A stretch of DNA of 64,000 bases from Neocallimastix lanati (nom. inval.) (lineage: Eukaryota; Neocallimastigomycota; Neocallimastigomycetes; Neocallimastigales; Neocallimastigaceae), in contig JACVTC010000058.1 of the NCBI GenBank assembly GCA_016946835.1, positions 277,001 through 341,000 on the forward strand. The letters are read 5' to 3'. Both the position numbers and the translations under genes were made by a program. Below are positions 14,005 through 27,932 of the stretch, piece after piece; the first letter of the stretch is position 1; each line of letters starts with the position of its first letter. Under the pieces are notes generated by a model. That model made no database searches and had not been told where the DNA came from. It saw only the letters and a list, made by a program, of their open reading frames with translations.

Positions 14005-17411
<3,407 letters not shown>

Positions 17412-17427
17412 CTTTATAACTTTTTTC

Positions 17428-17458
<31 letters not shown>

Positions 17459-17567
17459 ATTTTTATTTTTATTTTTATATTATTTATTCATCTTTTTTAA
17501 TAAATAATAATATATTAGAGATGGAATAATTTTAATATATAATTTCATGATTTTTTTGTAAAACTTT

Positions 17568-17775
17568 TTGGATTTTTTTTATATTTATTTTATTATATTT
17601 TATCATATATTTTAATATATTGGAGAAAAATTTAAATTAAAATTTCCTAAATGTTAATTTATTTTATTTTATTTGGATTTTTTTTATATTTATTTTATTA
17701 TATTTTATCATATATTTTAATATATTGGAGAAAAATTTAAATTAAAATTTCCTAAATGTTAATTTATTTTATTTT
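17568..17775. repeat. Direct tandem duplication of about 104 bp
   Basis: Two adjacent near-identical copies (about 17568-17671 and 17672-17775), each starting TTGGATTTTTTTTATATTTA and including TTTCCTAAATGTTAATTTA, upstream of receptor A. The corresponding place in unit B (about 23958-24070) has one copy only, so this doubling came after the segmental duplication. Confidence 0.8.
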
Positions 17776-18079
17776 ATTATCTATTTTTTCATTTTAATTT
17801 TTTTTTTTTTTTAAGTTATTAAAGTTTTATAATTTTAGTTTTTATATTATTTTTTTTATATTCATATAAAAAAATATATATACTAATAAATAAAGTAATG
17901 TAAGATGATAAAAAAAGATAGTTTATTTTTATTCATTATTATTACATATTATATACTATTGAAGAAAATATACCTAAAAAAAAATTTTTTTTTTAATAAT
18001 TAATAAAAAATACTTCAATATTTTATAATTAATTAAATAAAATCTATTTCAAAAAAAAAAAAAAAAAAAAAAAAAAGTG

Positions 18080-18225
18080 TAATATTAGTAAAAGATAAAA
18101 TAATAGAAAAAGGATGGGTAAAAGATATAGATATTAAAATCTCCAAAAGAGGTCAAAAATATAAAAGTGAGGTATTTTTTAGAAAAAGATACCAGAAATC
18201 ATTAGATAATAGATACTATATATAT
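18080..18225 (+). other. Coding-like block conserved upstream of both receptor genes
   Basis: One plus-strand frame is open for about 45 codons and includes KDKIIEKGWVKDIDIKISK and RGQKYKSEVFFRKRYQKSL. The equivalent block in unit B (about 24365-24500) is clearly related but its frame is interrupted. It may be a fragment of an old mobile-element or host gene, or a conserved promoter-distal element that happens to read as protein. I do not recognise it. Confidence 0.3.
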
Positions 18226-18779
18226 ATATATATTTAATAAATTGAAAATGAAAGAAATAAAATAAAAAAAATGAATACTATATATTTTATATTTTATATT
18301 TTATGTTTTCATTTGAATAATACCAATTAGCAATTAATATTAAATACTTATATTAGTTTTATATCTATTAATGTACCCACTCATTTCTTTAGATAAATGA
18401 AATATTTTATATATATATCATCTAATTTCATTAATTAATTCTTATTAATAAGAATTACTAAATTTATTCATTATTTAATTATTCAAGTATTCAAGTATTT
18501 CGTGAATCTATTATATAGATTGTTTTCTTATTTAGTGTATTCTAATTTTAATTTAATTGTATTTTTTTTTTTAATAAGACTTCTAATATGAAAATATTTA
18601 ATGTTATTGTATGTAAACTTTACATTAATGAACTTTTTTAAATAGTTATATTATATTATAACATTATGATCAATTTTGATAGTTACATAACTTATATTAA
18701 TATTTAATTTATTAAAATAAGCTTAAATATTTTAGAGACTATAATTTTTTCAATAATTCAAACTATAATATTCAAATTT

Positions 18780-19010
18780 AGCTGTTGATGGGGTCCTCAT
18801 ATTTCTGTAGTTTAGAAGGTCAATTCTTCAATTCTTCATAGTCCTTCCTATCATTATTAAGAAGTTGAAATTAGATTTTCTAATGTCTCTGTCATCATTA
18901 TAATCTGTATCAAAGAGAATTTCATATTGTTCCATTTCTTGAGAAGTTAATACAATAATTTTCCAAACCTTTAAGATATTTAAATATTCTTTTAACAAGT
19001 TCGATCCAAA
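18780..19010 (-). mobile_element. Ty1/copia-like retroelement fossil (minus strand), unit A copy
   Basis: The minus strand reads as a decayed piece resembling the end of copia-type reverse transcriptase and the start of RNase H (a segment around YNDDRDIRKS fits the family's conserved position). No LTR is recognisable and the piece is broken. A second copy at about 25037-25250 was carried along by the segmental duplication, so the insertion predates that duplication. The unit A boundary falls inside this fossil. Confidence 0.45.
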
Positions 19011-19059
19011 CACAAAGAAATGTATATTTTTAAATATTAATTTTAAATCTCATTGCTAT

Positions 19060-20150
19060 ATAATCATGGATTATCACAATTACAGCATACACTCTGTAAG
19101 AGAAGCTGTTTTTTGATGAACTACAACCAGCAAATATCATAATCAAAAATGAAAATATCAATTCTAAATTGGAATACTACCGTTTACCAGTTTTTCCAAT
19201 TGATGTACACGACAAGATCAGTGATACCTGCACTGGAGATAATCAAGAATAAAACAATACATTATTTGATAGAGCAATATATAAAAATACATTAGGCTCT
19301 TTAATCTACTTATCCTAATGCACACGTCCTGATATTGCATTCTGCGTTGGAAAGCCGAAGAACCAACAATCTCAGACTGGAAAAAGATAATAAATATTTT
19401 TAAATATTTAAATTATATTAAAAATTATATAATATCCAATAATGGAATAAGTGAAATAGTTACCTATACGGATTAAGACCTTGTAGGTGACATTAAAGAC
19501 AAAAAATCAATGTCGGGATAAATCATTCTTATGGGAAGGAGCCCAATATGATGGAACTCCAAAAAGCAATCTACCGTAGCAACTTCTTCTATGGAAGCCG
19601 AATACATAGGCAACTCAGAATGTGTAAAGAAAGTACATCGAATTAGAAGCATTATATTAGAATCATTCAACATAGAAAATAAAATAAATAACTATATTTA
19701 AAGATAACTTATCAAGTAAAAGCAACAATTGAAAATGGCGAACTAAACTCAAAACTTAAACATATTAATATATAATTTTATTTTAACAAAGATATAATAA
19801 AAAACAAAAGAATAGCCCTTGAATACATTAAAACTCAATACATACTTGTAGACGTTCTAACTAAAAATATTAACGGACCAAAAATGACAAAATTCACAAA
19901 CATAATTTTTGACAAAAACAGAAAATTAAGTTTTAGAGGGGAATGTTAGCAAACAAAGATTTTGACATATTTTATTTTATAATTGAAATAAATTAAATTT
20001 ACATTTAAAATATATTTTCTTTATTTTCTCGTTGCATCACATTTCATTATTTAATTTCATTATAATAAACTTCATGATATTTTACACAAGCCATAATTTG
20101 TATATAAACTCACGTATTTTTTAAATCGTAATTACATTATTAATTTTATA
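19060..20150 (+). mobile_element. Ty1/copia LTR retrotransposon fossil: RT end, RNase H, start of 3' LTR
   Basis: A broken 3' portion of a copia-type element lies between the two duplicated receptor units. Recognisable parts are the end of the reverse transcriptase region (TRPDIAFCVG at about 19327-19356), RNase H (KKQSTVATSSMEAEY at about 19560-19605), and a purine-rich polypurine tract near 19935 followed by TGTTAGCAAAC, the probable first bases of the 3' LTR at about 19944. Gag, protease, integrase and the 5' LTR are not seen in this orientation. The LTR end is uncertain. It is an old copy with several disruptions. Confidence 0.75.
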
Positions 20151-20206
20151 TTAATAAATAAAGTTTAAAATTTTATATTTACTTTTATTAAAATTAATAT
20201 AAGTTC

Positions 20207-20257
<51 letters not shown>

Positions 20258-20448
20258 TTTATTATATATTGATATAAAATGAAATATTCAAACCATAATT
20301 AATATAAAATTAATTTTTATTATTCAAACATAAATTAATGTCATAAATCAAATTTAAATAAATATTTATATATTGGATGATTGATTTATTAATATTTATT
20401 TATTTATATATTTTATATATTTATTAATTTATAATACTTGATATTTAT
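20151..20448. other. AT-rich spacer 3' of receptor B
   Basis: Contains an (AT)n/poly(T) block near 20212-20260 and, from about 20368, the start of duplicated unit B. Nothing else recognised. Confidence 0.5.
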
Positions 20449-22208
20449 TTAATAATTTGAATTATCTTCTATGAACGATTTACTACTATAACTTTTTTTA
20501 TGATATTCATATATCTTTTTAATTATATATCCTTTGGTATCATTATTATGCGAATTTAATTCATTATTGCTATTGTCGTCTATATTAAAATTTGAATTAT
20601 TTATAATATTTTTGGTGGTCGTGCTTTGATTTTGAGTAATACTTATTTCCATGGTTTTCATAATGGAGGATTCATTATTAATAAATTGTTTATTAATATT
20701 TTTAATAAATAAGCTTTCATCATTGTCTTTTTTTAATAATATCATAACAATTCTTGAAAAATAAAGAATACTATAATTTAATAAGGAAAACAATAAGTAA
20801 AATATTGAATTTTTTATATAGTGACTGATGTAATTAGTATTATTGATGGTTTTCATAAAAAATAACATGATTAAGAAAAGTATATCAGTATATATAGCTA
20901 ATACAACAAATCGAAGATCATAAAGCGTTCTTTTTAAATTCCATTCACTATATATTAATACTAAAATTATGATTAAAACAATAGATTTTATTACGGTTAT
21001 TGAAATGATATCAAGATACGATAGAGTTTTGCTTTCTAATGTACAAATTTCAAAATTTTCCATTTCTTTTGGTGTTATTTGTTTTATAGTGTAGAGTGAT
21101 GATAATATAATTAGATGGATAATATCAATACCAATAAAAAATATAATAAAAATAAATTTATGATTAGCAATCCAAATTGAAAACTTATTTTCTTCTGGAA
21201 AATTGACGATTAATTTATGTAATATCGGTATTAATATCAAAGTAGATCCAATCACTAAAAATGAAATGCTTAATTCACATTTTAATATCGTTCTTGGACC
21301 ATTTTCTAAAATGCCTTGACACAGTATACATATAATTCCAATTATCACTAAAAACCAAAAATCTGTTGATAGAAAACTGAAATATGATTCAAATTTCATA
21401 AAGTATAACATTATTAATGATGACAACATTAAAACTATAAAAAATGAAAAGATAAAATAGAATATATATGCTAATGTAGTATTATCTCCGTAGATTGAAA
21501 TATTATATATTTTTAGGATATCGTCAATTTTTTTAAGGACATCATATGATGAACTATTGCCATACAAAAATTCATATACATATTTTCTTAATAATTCTGA
21601 ATAACTATCATAATCATAAGATATTAAATTTGGTCTACCAATAGGTTGAATCTTTTTAAATATCTCACAATCAACATTTTTACATACTTCTTCATCTTCA
21701 TATAAACTCATTATACCACTACCAATTCTATATTTTATTAAAAGTTCTTTTTGAATTTTTTTAGATGTCAAAAATTTATACGTTTCAATTACAGAATCTC
21801 TTTTTTCTGGAGCTGAATATTTATTTATTCCAATATTATATCCTCCAACTGATGTACCAGAAACACCTTCTTTATGTCCTGGTAATAATGATCTTGTATA
21901 ATTTAAATTAAAATCATTTGAAGAAAGTTTACAAAATAAAAATTTTTCTTCTATTAAATTTAATATTGAAATATATATATCAGAACTAAATATATAATCT
22001 ATATACAATAATTAAAATAAAATGATTAATTTAATTAATATTAATAATTTAAATTAAAAATATTTATATTTTCCTTGTTCGTATTATTTTTATTTTATGC
22101 TATTTATTTTATTTTATATTTTATTTTATTCAATCAGTAATTTATATTCATATTTCAACTATTTATTTTATTTCTTTTTATTTTATCAATAATAATAATA
22201 ATAATAAT

Positions 22209-22301
<93 letters not shown>

Positions 22302-22659
22302 GTAAGCAGTTTTAATAAATAACATATTCCATATTATTTATATCTATATATTAATTTAACTTTTTAAAATCATTATTATTATAATCATTTATAAATATAT
22401 TTATATTTTACCTGAAGATATTTCATTTTTTATTTTTTTGATCATTTCTAATGCATTAATAGCATTTTGACTTTTATATTCAGGAAAAGTTGAATTTACG
22501 TTTTCTCTAAAGGAATATATAAATTCAAAAATAGACAATGATCCTAATTCTGTATCTAATTTGATTATTATGAAATAAAGATAAATTATATATATTAATA
22601 GATTATTACTATATATATATATATTTTATTTCAATTAAAGAAAAATACTTTATAACTAA

Positions 22660-22690
<31 letters not shown>

Positions 22691-23129
22691 GTTATTTTAT
22701 TTTATAATATTATTTCAAATATTAATAAAAAAAAAATAAAAACGAAAAAAATAAAATAAATAGAAAAAAACAATAAATAAAATAAAATAAAAAAAAAAAA
22801 AATAAAAAAAAAAAAATAAATAAATAAAATAAAAGATATTACTTATAATATAATAAAATATTTACTATCAAATAAACCATTATAACCTATTATATCTCTG
22901 TTATGTAATTGCTTTTCTTTGTCTTTTATATAAATTGCTGTTTCCAATAATTCATTCCAAGTTGTAGGTATTTTTTTTTCATATTTATTTAAAAGGTTCT
23001 TGTTAGAATATAAAAAAGTGTAATCTAATAAAACTGGCTATGCATCGTTATATAATATATTTATATAATTTTTTAAAATATAATAATGAATTAATTAATT
23101 TCTATTTATATAAAACTATAAAATTAAAT

Positions 23130-23199
<70 letters not shown>

Positions 23200-23772
23200 G
23201 TATTATTATGGATGTTATTTTAGCCTCTTATGTTAAATTATTAAAAATGAATAACAATAATTACAAGTCCAACAATTTTATTTTTATAGGTTCCGATAAA
23301 AGATAATAAATTAGAATTGTACAAATCTATATGATTCTGAGGAAGATATTTTTTCAAATCTAAAAAATATGGACCAAATTTTTGTGAATAGACCACATCG
23401 TATACTATTAAATCATACTTGTAACTTCCTTTTTTAAATAAGGTTTCCAATGTAGATTCATAATCATTACATATAATTGTTGAATTTTCTTGGGTAAGAA
23501 GAATTAAATTCAGAGTAATATTTAAATTATTTTCTTTTGAATACTTATTAAATTCTTTAACCATATATGAATAAATATTTTCTTTACCATAATAACCAAA
23601 TGCAATTGTATTGATATTAATGGTCCAAACATCTTATAAATAAATTTTAAATACATGTATTTTTATTATATGCAATTTTATTTATTAAAATTAATATTTT
23701 ATATACTTGATAGTTACCTTGATAAAAAAATAAAATAAGGCAAATATAAAATAATAAATTTAATAATATCAT
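20449..23772 (-). CDS. Solute-binding domain fused to class C-like 7TM receptor, copy B (5 exons)
   Basis: Paralogue of the gene at 14005-17411, with the same five-exon structure and phases: 23772-23718, 23632-23265, 23037-22866, 22555-22412, 21998-20449. Total 2289 nt, 762 residues. Signal peptide MILLNLLFYICLILFFY, then the solute-binding domain, then seven hydrophobic helices nearly identical to copy A, and an Asn/Ser-rich tail ending SFIEDNSNY. Exons 1-4 are equal in length to those of copy A. The five extra residues come from the last exon. The solute-binding half differs more than the membrane half (for example VWTININ versus VWTIDVN, and SQNAIN preceded by FPEYK versus FPDFT). This would fit divergence in ligand range with a conserved transducer (inference). 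Both copies appear intact. Confidence 0.9.
22131..22298 (+). repeat. Compound repeat in receptor B intron 4 (short form)
   Basis: Same order as in copy A: the dispersed motif (22131-22165), AAT units (about 22187-22239, with one interruption), ATT units (to about 22265) and poly(T) to about 22298. The AAT tract is roughly a quarter of that in copy A. Confidence 0.9.
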
Positions 23773-24322
23773 CTTTATAATTTTTTGCCATATTAATTTT
23801 TTTTTTTTATTTTTATTTTATTTTTTCATTTTAATAAATAATAATAATATTTTAGTGATTGAATTTCGAAATAAATTTAAAATAAAATTTTAATTCTAAT
23901 AATTTTAATATATAATTTCAAGATTTTTTTGTATAATCTTTAAGATTATTTTTAAAATTATTTTTATATTTATTATTTATTTATTATTATATTATATTTT
24001 ATAATATATTTTAATATATTGGAGAATAGTTTAAAAAATTAAAATTAAAATTTCCTAAATTTTTATTTTATTTTATTTTTTATTTTTTATTTATTTTTTT
24101 AATTGTTAAAGTTTTATAATTTAAGCTTTTATATTATTTTTTTATATATGAATATAAATATATATATATATAATTAAAGTAATATAAGATAATTTAAAAA
24201 GATTGTTAATTTAATTCATATTATATATTATTAAAGAAAATACCTAGAAAAAAAAAAAAATTAATAATTAATAAAAAATACTTCAATATTTAATAATTAA
24301 TTAATTAAATAAAATATGATTC

Positions 24323-24370
<48 letters not shown>

Positions 24371-25036
24371 GAAATATTAACAAAAAATAAAATAATAAGA
24401 AAAAGATAGTAATAGATATTAAAATCTCCAAAAGAGGTTAAAAATATAAAAGTGAGGAATTTTTAGGAAAAATATACCATCAATCATTAGAAAATAGAAA
24501 TTATTTATTTATATTTAATAAATTAAGAATAAAAGAAATAAAACAAAATAATAAATACTATATATATATTTTAATATTTTATATTTAATATGTTCATTTG
24601 TATAATATCAGTAGACAATTAACATTAAATATTTATATTAGTTTTTTATCTCTTAGATAAGTAAAATAATTTAGATATGTATCATCTAGTTTCATTAATA
24701 AATTCTTATTAATAAAAATTACTAAATTTATTCATTATTGAATTATTAAAGTATTTCGTGAATCTATTATATAGATTGTTTTCTTATTTAATGTCCTCTA
24801 ATTTTAATTTAATTGTATTTTCTTTTAAAAAGACTTCTAATATGAAAATATTTAATGCCATTGTATGTATACTTTGCATTAATGAACTTTTTGAAATAGT
24901 TATATATATTATAACATTATTAGCAATATTGATAGTTACATAACTTTTATTAATATTTAATTTATTAAAATAAACTTATATTTTAGAGACTTTAACTTGT
25001 TCAATAATTCACACTATAATATTCAAATTTCGCTGT

Positions 25037-25250
25037 TGACGGGGTCCTATATTTCTGTAGTTTAGAATGTCAATTCTTCAATTCTTCATAATCCTTTCTA
25101 TCATCATTAAGAAGTTGGAATTAGATTTTTTAATATCTATGTCATCATTATAATCTGTATCAAAGAGAAATTCTTTATTGTTTCATTTCTTGAGAAGTTA
25201 ATATAATAATTATCTGAACCCTTAAGATATTTAAATATTCTTTTAACATT
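25037..25250 (-). mobile_element. Ty1/copia-like fossil, unit B copy
   Basis: Duplicate of the minus-strand fossil at 18780-19010, carried by the segmental duplication. It is broken, and only the reverse transcriptase/RNase H junction region can be suggested. Confidence 0.4.
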
Positions 25251-25680
25251 GAACCAGTTCACTTAAATGGTATTTTTTTTTTTTTTTTTTTTTTGATTAC
25301 CTTATTTAAGAAGAGCAAAATATTTAAATTTTGGCTTATGACTAAATAAATTAAATTTCTGATAGCACTTCTTCTCTGATTTGTTTCAATAAGTTTTAAA
25401 AGTTTCTTATTAGTATATAATTATTTATATTGAAATTTATCAATAATTCATTTATATTGTTCTTTTGTTGAATTATATAATTGTCAATATCTATCTTAAA
25501 ATTATATGTCAGTAGCGAAATTTATCTTATAAATTATCTTTAAATATCTAAGTTTTAATTTTCTTAACAATTATTATTTAATTTCTTGATATGATTAAGA
25601 TATATATTCTCGATATATATTAGTTATTTTATTTAAAATAAACCAAAGATTCACTTATAATTTTTTTTAAAAACTGATAT
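25251..25680. other. Unassigned, somewhat coding-like DNA right of unit B
   Basis: Slightly richer in G and C than typical intergenic DNA, with a poly(T) block at about 25271-25294. It lies where the membrane half of the third receptor relic would be expected, but I cannot align it by eye. Confidence 0.3.
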
Positions 25681-25995
25681 ATATAGGATATCATTTCAAT
25701 TGTTATTCCATTTTCTACAAGACTATTTAAGACTCTAGTTAGTCTTATTCCAGTTCAGGATTATAAGATAATGGATATTTCGCTGGTGCTATCATAGAGA
25801 TTTTTTCCTTTTATTCAAAATACTATTTAATTCATTCCTACAAGTATATCTTTCATCTGATTTATTAGAAATACTTTCTTTATGTCGAAAAAAATCATGA
25901 TCTTATATATTTTTATTAAAATCATTTGAAGATAATTTATATAATATAAAACTTTCTTCTTATATTAAGAATATTGAAAATATTATATAGCAATT
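25680..25995 (-). pseudogene. Third solute-binding/7TM receptor relic
   Basis: The minus strand aligns with the beginning of exon 5 of the two intact receptor genes. The plus-strand landmarks TTAGAAATACTTTCTTTATG and AAAATCATTTGAAGATAATT correspond to copy A positions around 15399-15470, and CTGGTGCTATC matches the SAPEKR region. Frameshifts and stops are present and the remaining exons are not recognisable, so this is a pseudogene. It shows that the locus once held at least three tandem copies. The intron 4 motif belonging to this copy appears to survive at 26461-26497. Confidence 0.6.
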
Positions 25996-26079
25996 TTAAA
26001 TACGGAATTCTAATATTTAGTATTTTTTTTTGGTCTTTCTTTTTTTTTTGGTCTTTCTTTTTTTTTTTTTTTTAGACTG

Positions 26080-26345
26080 AGAAATAATGAGAAAAGAAGG
26101 TAATAGGACCTCTAAACTCTTTCCATTTATGTAGAAGTAAATTATTACATACTTTGATTATTTTTCAACGTCGAATGACACTCTATTCCAAAAGAAGAGC
26201 CAATTTAGCATTTTTTTTTTGTTATAAGGGCACAATCATAGCCTGGAGTTTTACCAAATAATAGAGGAACAAAATCTCAAGAGCATATTCTGATATTAGT
26301 CCAGCTGTCATAGACTATCTAGAGCTTCATCTATTATTCATATTC
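26080..26345 (-). other. Higher-complexity island, possible retroelement fragment
   Basis: Base composition is clearly richer than the flanks. A minus-strand frame reads DFVPLLFGKTPGYDCALI, which is weakly reminiscent of the C-terminal integrase region of copia-type elements. The piece is broken. It sits between the exon 5 relic and the intron 4 motif of the third receptor copy, as if inserted there. Identification is tentative. Confidence 0.3.
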
Positions 26346-26460
26346 AACAGTAAAAATAAAAATGATTAATAAATATAATTTATCGATTTATTATTTATAT
26401 AATAAACAAAAAATAAAATAATAAATTTATTATTTTCCTTATATACTTTATTTTATTTCA

Positions 26461-26497
26461 TTAAATCTGTATTTTATATTTATATTTCACTATTTAC
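26461..26497 (+). repeat. Dispersed 35-nt motif next to the receptor relic
   Basis: A further copy of the motif found in the 4-5 kb array and in both receptor introns (begins AAATCTGTATTTTATATTTA). It is again preceded by TTTTATTTCATT and followed by T-rich repeats. Confidence 0.7.
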
Positions 26498-26671
26498 TAT
26501 TATTATTTTTTTTTTTATTTTATTATTTTGTTTTATTTAATTTGTGCTTCCCATCAATTTATCTAAAATTTATTTTAATTTCAATTTCAATTTTATTTAT
26601 AAAATTTGAAATTTTATATATATATTTTTGTATTTATGACAAAAAATATACAAATCAATCATTGCCGTAAT

Positions 26672-26716
<45 letters not shown>

Positions 26717-27796
26717 TAGGTATTACTATTCTTGAAAAATTGAATTATATATTTAAATAAGTAAAACCAATAAATATTGTTATATGTCACCCAGACACCT
26801 ACTCATAACTCTACTTTCTTTTTTTTTTTTTTTTTTTTACAAACTAAATAGAGTTAGGTTATCTGTGAAAAGTTAAAAATTATATATAACTTATATAAAT
26901 ATATTATTATTTATTCAAAAAAAATTTTTATTTACTTAAAATTTTTTTTTTATATAGATAAAGTTTACACAAAAATAATTTAAATTATTTGTTTATTAAA
27001 TCAATCAATTAAAGTTTTTATTTCTAGTTAATAAATATATTTATTAACTAAACTCTTATTATTATTTGAATTAATAATCTTAATATTTTTTTAATGAGTA
27101 AAGCAGACTTTACAAAAAAAAAAAAAAAAAAAGTGGTCATAAAATGAAAGAACTAATTAAATACAAATAAATAAATAAATAAATAAATAAATAAATTAAT
27201 AAATAAGTTTAATAAAGAAATGAAAACCTTTGTATGGTTACACAAATAAATTGATAATGGAATTATTGATTAATTATTTTTTATTGGTCTATTTAAAAAT
27301 ATAAATAATTATAATAATAAATAAATAATTAAATAATTAAATAAAAAATAATATAATAGTAAGTAAATAATAATAAATATTAAATAATAATAAATAAAAT
27401 TTTAATTATTTAATTATATTATTTATATTTACTTTATAATAAATTATATATTTTTAATTTTTATTTTACATCATTTAATATATTTAAAATATTTCTGTAA
27501 TTTGTTATTATTAATATTTTTTTATTGTGGATTTTATTTTTTAATTTCTTTTTTTTTTTTTTTTTTTTTAAATTAAAACTTATTTATATAATAAAAATTT
27601 AAGTATATAAAATATAATATATTACTATATATGTATTTAAATTTATTAATTATATACTACTATATCTAAACATATATATATATATAAATATATTTTCATA
27701 TATTTTAATTATAAAATGTAGAATGTATGTAAAATTTTTTTTTCTTTCTTATTTAACAATTAATATATGTTAATATTATAATATTAACATCAATTT

Positions 27797-27829
<33 letters not shown>

Positions 27830-27932
27830 ATTTTTTTTAATATAATATTTTTGGATTTTTTTAATATAAATATATGTAAATAAATTAAGTTATATTTATG
27901 GAATTTATATTGAAAATATATTTTTTATTTTT
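26498..27932. other. AT-rich intergenic DNA
   Basis: Poly(A) at about 26674-26714, a poly(T) run at about 26818-26838, (AAAT)n near 27166-27200, poly(T) at about 27799-27828. No gene-like island. Downstream flank of the protease gene. Confidence 0.6.

Larger units (their letters stand above)
20368..25247 (-). repeat. Tandem segmental duplication, unit B
   Basis: Partner of 13733-18997, same orientation. It holds the complete second receptor gene, the conserved upstream block and the minus-strand copia fossil. It lacks the 104-bp doubling and the long AAT expansion of unit A. To its right the sequence passes directly into the decayed third receptor relic. Confidence 0.85.
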
